Assembly: GCA_022496805.1 (NCBI GenBank)
Contig: CM040092.1
Location: 12,480,113 to 12,544,112, forward strand
Length of the DNA: 64,000 nt
Direction: 5' to 3'
DNA from: Pohlia nutans
Lineage: Eukaryota > Streptophyta > Bryopsida > Bryales > Mniaceae
Part shown: piece by piece, positions 46,312-56,539 of the stretch
Layout of the letters: each line of letters opens with the position of its first letter
How positions within the stretch are numbered: position 1 is the first letter of the stretch
Notes under the pieces: model-generated
Database searches by the model: none
Seen by the model: the letters and a program-made list of their open reading frames with translations, nothing else
What the model was told of the DNA's origin: nothing
Position numbers and translations under genes: made by a program

Positions 46312-48171
46312 CTATTCCTCCCTCGTCGTGATCTGCCTTTGCTTGCTTGTGCTGGCTCCCCTTGCTTCCTCCCGAGCGCTCGTTCCTCCTGGTCTTCTTC
46401 CGCCGCTGCCGTCGCCTTTGTCTTCCTTGTGGCCGCCGGCTCCCATCGTGGTCTTCGAGCTGCAGGCGTTCACTTGCCGATCATCTCCCTGCTTACCGTC
46501 GTGGTTGACCTCTGCACTGTTATTCGCCTCCTCGCTGCCGTCTGTCTCCTTGTCTTTTCCGTCGCTGGTGTCGCTCCTTCGTCTGCTGCCGCTCTTGGTT
46601 CCTTTCTCCTTCGGTGTTTCGAATCCTCCCGCTCCTGTCTTCTTGCTTCTCTCGCGCTGCGTTTGGCTCCCGTCTGAATCTTGCAGTTGGCTGCTGCGGA
46701 GTTTCCGGCTCCAGCCAGAGTTGTCGTTCTTCTCAGCATCAATTTGGTGGTTGTTGTGATCTCCATGCTCTTGCACGTTGGTTTTCTCAATGAGGTCAGC
46801 GTTGCTTCTAGTCTTGTTGTTGTTGTTGTTGTTCTTAGCTTCCCTGGCTGCTCTGGCTTCAAGGATGCGCTTGAGATTTGCTGTTGGGGTGTTTGTGTCA
46901 ACTTCCATATCTTGATGTTCTTCTTGCCGTATCCATGCTGATTGTCTTGACTCCATACTTTGCCTTCTAGTTCCTGTATCAGGCCCTGTGTTCTTGGCAG
47001 AACCCTGCAGATGTTGATGCAAAGAAAGGAGGGTAGGGTAGAGGGGATTACCTGAGGTTTTGGTCTGGTCTTGGATTAGGGTTTCGGAATCTGCATTGAG
47101 ATGGTGCGTGGAACAATGCAAACAGAAATAAATAAAAGTGGGATTACAATGAATTTTGAGTTTAGGGGGCTTACCTGATTTTTTATCGCGATGCTGGGGC
47201 GGTTGAAGAATGATTTGCGGGCCTGCAGTGCTGCCTTGGACAATTATGCTGTTTCGGTGCTGCTCGTAGGAGGTCGGTGTCTGCTTGCTCGCTTGGGTAT
47301 GGGTTGTGTTGATGGTTGCTGCGTTTTGGAGCTCGGCTTGATTGTTGTGGGTGCTGCTGCGTCTGATTTGATGATGCTGCTGCTTGAGACACGATGATGC
47401 TGCTGCCTGGGTGTTGTGGGAGCTGCTGCGGCTGATTTGATGGTGTTGATGCTTGTGACTCAATGCTGCTGCTGCTTGGGTGTTGTGCTTGTTGCTGCGG
47501 GTGTTTTGATGATGCGGCTGCTTGTGGTTCGATGAAGCTGCTGCTTGAGTGTTGTGCTTGCTGCTGCGGCTGATTTGATGGCACTGCAGCTGTTGCTTGT
47601 GATTCGATGATGCTGCTGCTTTGTGCTTGTTGTTGCGGCTGGTTTGATGACCCTGTTGCTGCTGCTTGTGATTCGATGATGCTGCTGCTTTGTGATTGCT
47701 GCTGGGATCCGTGGCATTGGTTGCAGAAGTGTCTCCTGTGAGATCGGTTTGGCTGAAATCAAGGGTGTGAGCTGAGATTACACTATAACTAGTAAACAAA
47801 TGGGGAAGGGAAGGATCGGAGGAGCAGTGAGTATAGTGAGAGAGAGGTACTATGAGGTCGTGAATCTGGATCTGCATAGGCGGTGGGGCTTGATGGTGCT
47901 TGGGCTGTAAGTGCTCTGCTACTGGTCTGAGTCCTTGCAATGGCGGATGAGTGTGTAGGTAGTGCCGTGGATCTGACTCCTCAATGTCGATCGGGTCCCT
48001 AGGCCAGCTCTTCAGTTTTCCCAGGGGCGTGTCATGCAGATGAGTCTGATCGGCATCCAACTGCTTGGAGCAGCTTCCAACTTCTGCTCCGACCGTACCC
48101 TGTCCAGCAAGCTCAGTTCCAGGGTTCTCCTTTGCACGCCGCTTCCCGATCTTATCTGTGCACTTAAGCAT
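46312..48171 (-). pseudogene. Retrotransposon ORF1, N-terminal Gln/His/Ser-rich segment
   Basis: About 619 residues from ATG at 48171. Residues ~165-290 are imperfect repeats of a unit containing AAASSNHKQ, HHQISRSS and KHNTQ, giving a Q/H/S-rich low-complexity stretch. A Lys/Asp/Gly-rich tail follows and ends at TAG 46312. The next in-frame codons (QDN then ATG) continue into the 44650-46302 frame, and TAG fits a CAG glutamine codon with one transition. It might be a disordered RNA-binding N-terminus. A separate host gene cannot be excluded. Confidence 0.45.
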
Positions 48172-48420
48172 GCACACTACTGATCACCACAGTACTAGAT
48201 CTGCTGATTGTAGAGCTCCTACTACACTTGCGTGCAAAGTACTTGCTACTACAGACAGAATTGCCCAACACAGATCTAGATCTGCAAGTTTGCAAAGCTC
48301 CCAGCTACACACGCAATGCAAATCTTGTGCTCATCAGACTAGAGCTTCGCAACTCCAAGCCCTTACCACCTCTAACGGGCTCTCAGCATTCCATTCCTCT
48401 TGCCGCAATCCTTAATCCAC

Positions 48421-48545
48421 TTTTGTGGGATATGTACAATTCATAATATCTTACATACTACCCTTTCCTTCAATCCTGCCCAGCCATATGAGCCAAATAT
48501 TTTTTTGGTGAATTTTTGTCAGAATCTTACTTGGGATTGGCTACT
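48421..48545. other. Probable 5' boundary of the retrotransposon
   Basis: No clear target duplication was found; composition changes from the coding-like region to AT-rich DNA here. Confidence 0.3.
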
Positions 48546-49694
48546 TTAACCCCTAAAGGATGTTGGGGTATTTTATACGTTGGTAGTATCAGCATACAGG
48601 TGATGCTAAGAGCATTCACACCCATGCACGCTACAGCTGACTCGCTGAAATTATTCATCTACATTTGAAGAGCCCTTGCACTTGCACTCCCCCACCCTTG
48701 CACGCCCTCACACATCAATAGTGCACATCAAATAGTCAATGGACCAATCACAAATAGAGTGTGGGGATATAGTCAACTAAATAGTGATCCCGGGGAGTGC
48801 ACTTAAAGTGAAGATTAGAAATACACGTGAGTGCGTTTTAATAGCACACCCCCTACAATACTTGGCCTTAAAATAGTTTTTAAATTAAGATTTTTTAGAG
48901 GCTAAATCATTACGTATATATCTATCATTTGGTATAAATTTCAGGACCAAATGTTTCTAAAATCCTATAAAAGAAATGATAGAAGTTTGCACTAAAATGT
49001 GTTGTTTTTCGCTTCAAAAACCAATTAAAAAATATGTACAAGTGATTATTATTTGAAATTTATACAACAAGAACTTTAGATTGTGTTTAACAATTGCATA
49101 TTTTTTTTACAATTTTTAGGTGATTTTTTAGTATGTACATAGGGGGGTCAAAAGTACGCACTCACGTGATTCCTAGTCTTAACTTTAAGTGCACTCCCCG
49201 GGATAGTGATTTGAAGGGTCATTTCTTAACACGCTAGGATTGAGAGTCGAGATGCATTTTTGAAGGGCCCTTCGCATTTTTCATCTACTTCTTGAGTGTG
49301 AGAGACTCTGGGAGAGCATGGATGGCCATGCTCTAAGGGGTGTAAAAGTGTGAATTTGGAGGGGAGATTTTTTGAGGAGGTGCATTTCTATGCACTGTGC
49401 ATATGGTGATTTTCAAGAGCATTTCCATCCATTGTGGGATCATAAAAAAATTATGTATTTTCCCAGTACACGACTCAAAATACATAGAAAACACCCTTTG
49501 AGTAGCCATATCTTTTTTTCTGCGTCACATATTATTAAAAAAAAAATTTAATGTTTAGTTCCCATTCCAAGCTCCATTTTTTGTATTTGCAGTTTTTATC
49601 AATACCATAGTCTTCATGGTGAAATACCATCTGGAAGAACACTTGCAACCCCACTTGCAACCCTTTTTGGCATGCAATCTTCTTTAGGGGTTAA
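48546..49694. mobile_element. TTAA-type MITE family TT-F, copy 2, carrying a nested element
   Basis: Ends TTAACCCCTAAAGGATG and CATGCAATCTTCTTTAGGGGTTAA share the TT-F terminus. It is interrupted by the 414-bp element at 48789-49202. Confidence 0.75.
48789..49202. mobile_element. hAT-like MITE with 8-bp target duplication (nested)
   Basis: Ends are long inverted repeats (CCCGGGGAGTGCACTTAAAG continuing through CACGTGAGTGCG) flanked by ATAGTGAT on both sides. An 8-bp duplication is typical of hAT elements. No coding capacity. Confidence 0.8.
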
Positions 49695-49949
49695 CACTAA
49701 AACAATGGGTGAAAAAGTGAATGAAATCATCAAAAACCTCTCCACAAAATATCGTACTTAGCTGTCACGGTTGGCATCTCATGCTAAATGATTAAGTTTT
49801 TTTGAAAAATTCCTTTTCAACAAATGTCAAATTATGTGAATATTTTTTTCAAGATTCTCTTTTTCACCATACAAAGTAGAGTTTTTTTTGGAAAAATAAT
49901 TTCTTAAACATAAGATTTTTAAGAAGCAGTGATGCTCACCTCCAAATCT

Positions 49950-50100
49950 CAAGCATCTGTTAGGGGATCAGAGAAATCTTCTCTAGCTTCAGTTGGTCCA
50001 GGCAAGCAAAGAGGGTTGGAGAGTTGAATTATTTTATTAGCAGTTTCTCTATAGTGTACTATAGTGTAAAGGGTGTGGTCTAGCAAGGTATTAAGAATGT
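49950..50100. repeat. Dispersed repeat also at 6.33-6.49 kb
   Basis: Shares GAATTATTTTATTAG and GTGGTCTAGCAAGG with the first copy. No ends recognised. Confidence 0.5.
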
Positions 50101-50294
50101 TGTGAAGATTTAGGCTTCTCTTCTTATTATTAATTGCTAGTGATCAAAGAATAAAATTTTGGCAATAAAAGAATGAATTTTAGTCCAAATTTAGATCTTT
50201 TCTAAAAATGATTTCACCTTCATTCTATATATATTTTTGACAAGTATTAAAAAATGGTTAAAAATAAATAAATAATTTTTGCAAGGTGCATGTA

Positions 50295-50436
50295 CATAAC
50301 ATTCAGTAGCCTTCATGCTCACTGCCTTTTTTTCATGCATCATCTTGAGACTCCACCTGTCATGTTAGCTACTGATTTGGTCTTGTTGGGTGTGGAATAT
50401 TCTGCACCATCTATTGTGGGGCAAGGCAATGTTATG
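50295..50436. mobile_element. MITE family M with GTA duplication, short copy
   Basis: Ends CATAACATTCAGTAGCC and AATGTTATG, flanked by GTA on both sides. Related to 55937-56254, sharing the GTGTGGAATATTCT stretch. 142 bp. Confidence 0.75.
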
Positions 50437-50667
50437 GTACCTACATCGCTCTGCAAACAAAAAAAACAAAAACATTTGGGTGAGCCGTACCTTCAGTCTC
50501 AGGTGGGTCGAGCTAGGCGGTGGGAAGCAAGTGAAGAAGAAAGATCAATGATCTTGATAAACATGAAACCTACCAGTACTCCTCAATCCTCACAGTACTA
50601 CACTGAAATCACCCTACTAACAACTTACTGGTGAAGGCAGGCAGGGGCCCAGGCGCCCAGAAGATTA

Positions 50668-51030
50668 GGGCCGCTTCACACTATGGCCGTCCAAGTCGAG
50701 AGGCCGTGGGATTGAGAGTCCAAACTTTGTTGAGAGTCCAAAGAAATCTACTGAAAATAGGCATAAAATATAGTTTTCATTTTTTATGAAAAGAAATCGA
50801 CGGCCTCTCGACCATAGTGACGGGTCTTGCAAAATGTAGGACCCAAACTTCCTCTCGAGAGGCCGTCACCTTGGTCAAAAAGTGTTGCCACGTAAGCATT
50901 TTGAAGGTCCACGGCCTTTGGACTTTGGCCTCTAGTGTGAAGGGTCGAGAGGCCGAAACCATGGTTTCTTGCAATTTGATTGGTGGAAATCGACGGCCTC
51001 TCGACCTTTGGCCATAGTGTGAAGCGGCCC
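50668..51030. mobile_element. Tourist/Harbinger-like MITE, copy 2 (family I)
   Basis: Ends GGGCCGCTTCACACTATGGCC and its complement, flanked by TTA on both sides. 363 bp, close to the copies at 1528 and 51240. TIR style and the 3-bp TTA duplication fit PIF/Harbinger. Confidence 0.88.
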
Positions 51031-51140
51031 TTAGAAGCAAGCGCCCGTTTTATTTGAGGGACGGAGAAAGCACATTCTCTAACTGAAGTGCATTTGTGGC
51101 CACCCAAGCCACGACTGACCCACCAGCCCCCCTATTCTAA

Positions 51141-51899
51141 GGGCTGCTTTACACTACGATGGAGAAGTCCACTGATCTTTCTAAGGGAGTTCTGAAATAT
51201 GATTGGCCGAGAGTGACACTCTTGTCCGGTGGTGGTTTAGGGCTGCTTCACACTATAGCTGTCCATGTCGAGAGGCCGTGGGATTGAGCGGCCAAACTTT
51301 GTTGAGAGTCCAAAGAAATGGGCTGAAAATAGGCAATAAAATGTAGTTTTTATTTTTCATGAAAAGAAATCGACGGCCTCTCGACCATAGTTTGGGTTTC
51401 CATTCCCGTCCGACCCAAATTTCCTTTCGAGAAGCCGTCGCCTTGGTCAAAAAGTGTTGCCATGTAGGCATTTTGGAGGGCGACAGTCTTTGGACTTTGG
51501 CCTCTAGTGTGAAGGGTCGAGAGGCCGAATTTTTGGTTTCTTGCAATTCGATTGGTGGAAATTGACGGCCTCTCGACCTTCGGCCATAGTGTGAAGCGGC
51601 CCTTACACTACGGTCAAGAGTCCTCCGGTGGAGAACTTTGTACATGAATGAAAAAATGACATGGTTGCCAACGTGGTGACACTTTTTTGAAGTTGGAGTT
51701 CTCCGAAGGTCAAGTTTCTTGGGCAACCTCAAAGCCTTGGACAAGAATCTTGGCCTCCGGAGAACTCCAACTTCAAGGCATTTTTTTTTATTGTCTTTTC
51801 ATCTTCTCCGGCATACCATCCCTAGCCTCAAATAATCATGTCTTGGGCTGAAATTCTTGATCAACCGGTGCACTTCTCCACCATAGTGTAAAGCGCCCC
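51141..51899. mobile_element. Tourist/Harbinger-like MITE, outer element
   Basis: Ends GGGCTGCTTTACACTACG and its counterpart GTGTAAAGCGCCCC, flanked by TAA on both sides. The body is split by the nested family-I copy at 51240-51602. CTCCGGTGGAGAA and GGAGAACTCCAACTTC near the ends are internal inverted repeats. Confidence 0.8.
51240..51602. mobile_element. Tourist/Harbinger-like MITE, copy 3 (family I, nested)
   Basis: Ends GGGCTGCTTCACACTATAGC and GAAGCGGCCC, flanked by TTA on both sides. 363 bp, the same length as copy 2, inserted in the outer element. Confidence 0.88.
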
Positions 51900-52266
51900 T
51901 AAATCCCCCCTCAACGTAAATGCAAGCACTATTCATCCATAGGCCCCATTTTCTGAAATTTCCATTTTGGGCACCCTAGGGTCTTTTTTTGGCAATTTTT
52001 TTTGCAACATTGGGGTCCATGGCTCCAAATTAATTTTGCAGGATCCTCGTGGGAATTTTAAATCTTTGGAAGAGGGGATTACTTTTAAAAGTGGGCCCCT
52101 GCATGCACAAAATAGGGAACAAGTTTTGTCCTCTTGCATTAACTTCGAGGGGGGGGGGGGGGATTTAGAGGCGGGGAACTTGCTTTTCAACTGGTCAATT
52201 AAGGTTCCAAATATTCTTAATATTCTCACAAGGAACGTCTCTAAGTCAGATTGAGAATTTAACCCT
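51900..52266. other. Unassigned DNA with a G15 homopolymer
   Basis: No gene; a run of about 15 G lies near 52149. The ORFs on both strands here look like chance. Confidence 0.4.
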
Positions 52267-52614
52267 TTAACCCCTAAATGTCCCATGGAGATAGTAGATA
52301 CATTACCAGATTATTGGCATTTGATAGATAGATAGATAGATAGAACCTCTTTTGAAGCCGGCGTGAATAAAGTCTCTGATTGTAATGCCACCAGACAAAG
52401 GGCCATTGATGCAAAACTACTCTCCCCGACGGCATTTGCTACCAACAAGAAGCTCCAAATTGGGATCCTAATAGCTCACCATAACCACATGGATCTAAAT
52501 TCCAACTTCGCTTTTGACCTCAAATTTATTAAAGGTGTGGATCCATTCCAAATACAACCAAAATACACCATATTCTACTTGCCATAAAGCCATGTTTTGA
52601 CGTTTAGGAGTTAA
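52267..52614. mobile_element. TTAA-type element carrying a retroposon tail
   Basis: Ends TTAACCCCTAAATGTCCC and GACGTTTAGGAGTTAA. Inside, 52323-52440 is a GATA repeat followed by the 3' segment also seen at 3568 and 35600 (GCGTGAATAAAGT, AAACTACTCTCCCC). It shares its right TTAA with the next element. Confidence 0.65.
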
Positions 52615-53029
52615 CCCCCTTTAGGATGTTGGGCTGAAATATACGGCTTGGATACTTGTGTCAAAATTTGTACAAGGTTCATTTAGGAGATAAAGGGATT
52701 TTTTTTCTTAAGCTGATTTTTTTGTGGGGATTTGCTTCTAAGGATGTGATGCTCTGTAATTTTTTGCAGAATATTCTACAACCAAGAAAAGCAGTTTAGG
52801 TGACATGGGTATTCACCAAGAATACTTATAATACAACATTGCCCTAGGGAGATATTCCACAGGTCTAGAGCATCCAAATGAATATTAATTTTTTTGTAAA
52901 TGTCCTCCATAGAGATGCCCTCCAGATTGTAAGTTTGCATGCAGACTAATACGCTCGGGAAGGTGCCTCAAATGCACGAATTCAACAAACCTAGAGGCAT
53001 TTCAGGCCCCAACATCCTAAAGGGGTTAA
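52611..53029. mobile_element. TTAA-type MITE, 419 bp
   Basis: Ends TTAACCCCCTTTAGGATGTTGG and CCAACATCCTAAAGGGGTTAA form ~20-bp inverted repeats. Adjacent to the preceding element at one TTAA. Confidence 0.8.
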
Positions 53030-53432
53030 GGTGGCACCATACTCTTGCATTCTAATTTGGTGTCCCAAGATCACTTTTTTTTAATTAGTTAACGAAAAAC
53101 TTGTTATGAATTTATATATGTTTCCGGTATATGTTATATACTCATAATTCTACATTTCTACTTCCCTAAATTTTGTTAAAGAGTTAATTTACTATTAATA
53201 TATATATTGGAAATTAAATATCAACTCCCAAATCATAACACTCTCCAAGGTGGGTTGTATAAGCTACAACTTTTGTTCTATTTAGTATTATTTTGTAACT
53301 TTAATGCTAATTCAAACATCATTTAGGTCCTTTGAATTTTGGTGTTGGTTACTTGTGTGTGAAAACCTTCATGATGGTGGTCCCAAGGTACAAATTTAAC
53401 AAAAAGACATCATATATTTTATTGATGTTACA
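53030..53432. other. Unassigned AT-rich DNA
   Basis: Nothing recognised. Confidence 0.35.
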
Positions 53433-54620
53433 TTAACCCCTAAAGGACCGGAGTGTTTTTCCTCCAAAAACACTCCAATGCTGCCATTTTTACTCCCCCA
53501 TGCAAAAAATCCAAAAAAATGTTATTTTTTACCTTCTAACCGTAAGATCTTGTGCTAAACTATTTGAAAAACATACACAACAAATTTCGTTGATTTTGAC
53601 CGCACGGATTGCAAGATAATTGTGTTTGATGGAAAAAAACACCCAAAAAAAACACATGCCCGAAAATTTCAGATGCGTTTGACCATGGCTACATCAAAAA
53701 AACCTCACTACCGAAACCTGTTGCACTTCACTTTCACATTCTATATGATGTTACTTAGTTGTGTACCAAATTTCGTTGCGTTTGGAGCTGTTTAGGATGT
53801 TGAAGAACACCTTGCACTTGTTGGGGGTTTAGAAGTTCAGAAAAAGACTATATGTTTTTGGAATTGCAATATTTTTGACTTTCTTTATTTAAAATATGAA
53901 TCCGGGCGGTGAAACACAAGTACATTCCACCCTCTATAGAATGGCGAAAAAAAATTTGAAAAAATAAATAAATCTCCAAGTTTTAGAAGACATGTAGCAC
54001 ATTTTCTAAGAATTTTGGGGGTTAGGGGGGAAATAAAGGGTGGAAGAAGGGAATTGAAGTGCCAACCCATTCCAATGTTCATGACCCCACTAACTCTCAA
54101 GGTGTACTGGCACGTGGTAGTCCCTCATTGGACGATTTTTGTTTTTTATTTTTTAAAATGATTTTATTTTTTATTTTTAAATAATATTTTTAATTATAAA
54201 ATTGAAGTTTTAGTTAAAAATAATATTTTTTAATTTAAAATAATATTTTTTGTTTATTAAAAAAATTAGATTTTTAAAAAATATTATTTTTCAATTTTTT
54301 TAATGAGTTTCGAAAATGGGGTGGTCTTCTGCCCCCCACAGTCCACCCCATTTTTCACATGCCGCCCATTTTCTTGCCCCCCCCTAAAATTCAACTATTT
54401 CTCTACTGCCCCGCTGCCCTTTCTCCCGAAAAATACACATTTCCCCTCATAACTTTCACATACGGTGTCGGAATTCAAAATACAAAAAATCCCCATTTTC
54501 GTGGCACATTGGGGAATCTACTATTAAATTTCCTTCAAAATTTGATTAAAAATGTGTTCACCGGAACCTACCCAATTCTCTAAATGTCCTAGTTAGGACA
54601 CTTGGTCCTTTAGGGGTTAA
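53433..54620. mobile_element. TTAA-type element family TT-F, long copy
   Basis: Ends TTAACCCCTAAAGGACC and GGTCCTTTAGGGGTTAA, identical to the 582-bp element at 16473 over the 17-base termini. At 1188 bp it is about twice as long, with a different interior and no transposase-like frame. Confidence 0.8.
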
Positions 54621-55104
54621 ATCAAAAACAAAACTAAATAGAATAAAGAGTGTAGTTGACTTCAACAAATGTCAACCCCCTGCATGATTGGAGTAGAGAA
54701 ATTAGCTGCCAACTACCCCTAACTATTTTCACCTTTTGTAGCGTACCACTTTTTATTTAAAAATTAAATTAAAAGAACAGGGCGACTATCTTGGCCATGC
54801 AATATTGTTTCTATTGAAGTAGCAGTTTAAATTAGTTATAGAGGGACATATTCAAATATCACTACATCATGTTCATATTGGCCATGGCTCTCTCACTCGT
54901 CCTCAATTTTCAACATTAAATATGAGCACATTTAATCCACTTTTCAAAGAATCTTTTAGTGGTAGGGTGCGGATACGGTAATCAATTAGTAACCAAGGGA
55001 CGACAAGGGTAGGCCTTGCTATCCATGCTCTTGAGGCATAAATAGACAAATTCCTCCAACAAACCCCTCCGGACGGCATTCACGATGGTCTCTTAGACTA
55101 GCAT
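54621..55104. other. Unassigned DNA
   Basis: No gene or repeat recognised. Confidence 0.35.
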
Positions 55105-55375
55105 TACTACCGTAGTACCATAGTTAGGTCGCCACCCCACGAACGAATATTTAATATATTTTGAAAAATAAGATTTGTTCCTCTAGAAATGAATTTCTTG
55201 GTTTTTGTTTTTGAGCAAAAATTGATTAAAGATGGCCCAAAATAGCTTAGAAATAGCAAAATATAGCTAAAAATAATTTATTCTATTTTCGTTTCTTTGT
55301 CCTCATAATTTCCGACTTTTTGCGTTTGTTATTTTTTGAATTATTTTTTACGACCCAGCTATGGTACTACGGTAT
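55105..55375. mobile_element. MITE family H, copy 2
   Basis: Ends TACTACCGTAGTACCATAG and CTATGGTACTACGGTA; interior inverted relative to 12309-12573. Confidence 0.75.
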
Positions 55376-55399
55376 TAGTTTTTAAGATATTATTATTAG

Positions 55400-55662
55400 T
55401 CAATTAGTAACTGTCTGAGTGATTGCCTGCCTTTTGGGAGACGATCATTGGATCCTTGCCACAGGGAAGAAGCCACAAGCCAGCAACGGTGCAGACAAGT
55501 AAGGACACATTGACACGGAATCAGAGGACGATAAGAAAGACCTGCTGAGGTGGCACACCAACGGAGCAGATTCCCAGATGGGGCCTCAATTGTGACGTGG
55601 CAAACAACAGGCACCACTCTGTTAGTGTTGACTAACCTTTTAGTGCCCAGCTGAACACTCAC
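55400..55662. other. GC-richer unassigned segment
   Basis: A 240-bp island of higher GC with an 88-residue minus-strand frame that I do not recognise. Could be a fragment of a transposon or gene. Confidence 0.25.
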
Positions 55663-56539
55663 TAATTTTTAAGCGTTCACACTACAATTACTTGGTCAAA
55701 CCTCATCAATTCCTCACATTTCAAAATACATTATATTTTTCTTGATACTTTTTTCACGTAAGATATTGTTGAACCGATTTACCTTGATTTTTTCATAATT
55801 ATTTAAACAAAAATAATTTTTTAAAGATTTTTCAAAACTTTTTTCTTGTAAAAGTCATAGTAATTGCAAAAATGCTTGGAATAGTATGATTTTTTTAAGG
55901 GAAAATTTAATTAATAGTGATGAACGACAAGGTGTACATAACATTCAGTAGCCTTCCAAGAGGCTGCCTTTTAGTTTCATTTACCTTTATATATGGAGTG
56001 ACCAATGATTTGTAATTGAATGGACTATTGAATCAGATAAACAATTACAAAACACTATTGAATTGTGATTGAGAGTGCTTTTGATTATTGTTCACTATAG
56101 TTGATTGCTCTTGCTTAATGCCACCTGCCCCCGTAGCTATTGATGTGATGTGAAATATCCCACATCATTTCATTGGGGAGATGAAATGATGTGGGATATT
56201 CCAGATCATTCTGTTGGGGGAAGGCAGCAGTCACAGAGGCTACTAAATGTTATGGTAGGTGGCGTGCTTCTTGAGCTTACATTAAAAAAAAATCGATAAA
56301 AAACTTTTTCAATAGTGTATATTAGAATTTTAGGGGTTAGAGCTTTAAAGTGCTGTAAAAAACGCAATTTTAACAATTTTGAAGAATGGTAAATTGAACT
56401 AGAAAGTAGAAGATAGCCCCCACACTTTCTTAGTTGAGACCATTTTCATTTGAAACTAGGAACTACGTGAAAATCAATATGTGACTGAAAAAACAACCAA
56501 CATTGCCCCCATGGGACTCCTTGCATGCTTAATGATTAA
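55663..56539. mobile_element. TTAA-type MITE family TT-C, copy 3, interrupted
   Basis: Matches 2904-3518 throughout (CTCATCAATTCCTCA, AAAAATGCTT, GTCCAATTT-like AGTAGAAG), ending TTGCATGCTTAATGATTAA. Split by the nested family-M element. Confidence 0.7.
55937..56254. mobile_element. MITE family M with GTA duplication, long copy (nested)
   Basis: 318 bp, ends CATAACATTCAGTAGCC and GGCTACTAAATGTTATG, flanked by GTA. The unoccupied site in copy 1 reads GGTGTAGGTGG, proving a single GTA before insertion. Contains a near-perfect hairpin at 56152-56202 (arms CCCACATCATTTCAT). Confidence 0.88.

Larger units (their letters stand above)
35418..48420 (-). mobile_element. Large non-LTR retrotransposon, Dualen/RandI-like (dual endonuclease), decayed
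   Basis: The minus strand carries an ORF1 (48171 to 44650, one internal TAG), an AC-rich spacer, and a long ORF2 frame (42943 to 36083, two internal stops). It is followed by about 0.65 kb of 3' sequence and a TAAAA-type tail at 35418-35466. There are no LTRs, integrase or protease. ORF2 holds APE endonuclease, RT with YADD, RNase H, and a CCHC finger plus restriction-like endonuclease. The combination of both endonuclease types in one polyprotein is the mark of the Dualen/RandI group described in Chlamydomonas. The 5' end is not sharply visible; 48420-48545 is the likely limit because a TTAA element starts at 48546. Confidence 0.8.

Noticed and set aside
46177..46941. Leu/Ser-rich plus-strand frames opposite ORF1
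   Set aside because: Antisense shadows of the minus-strand ORF1; no domain.
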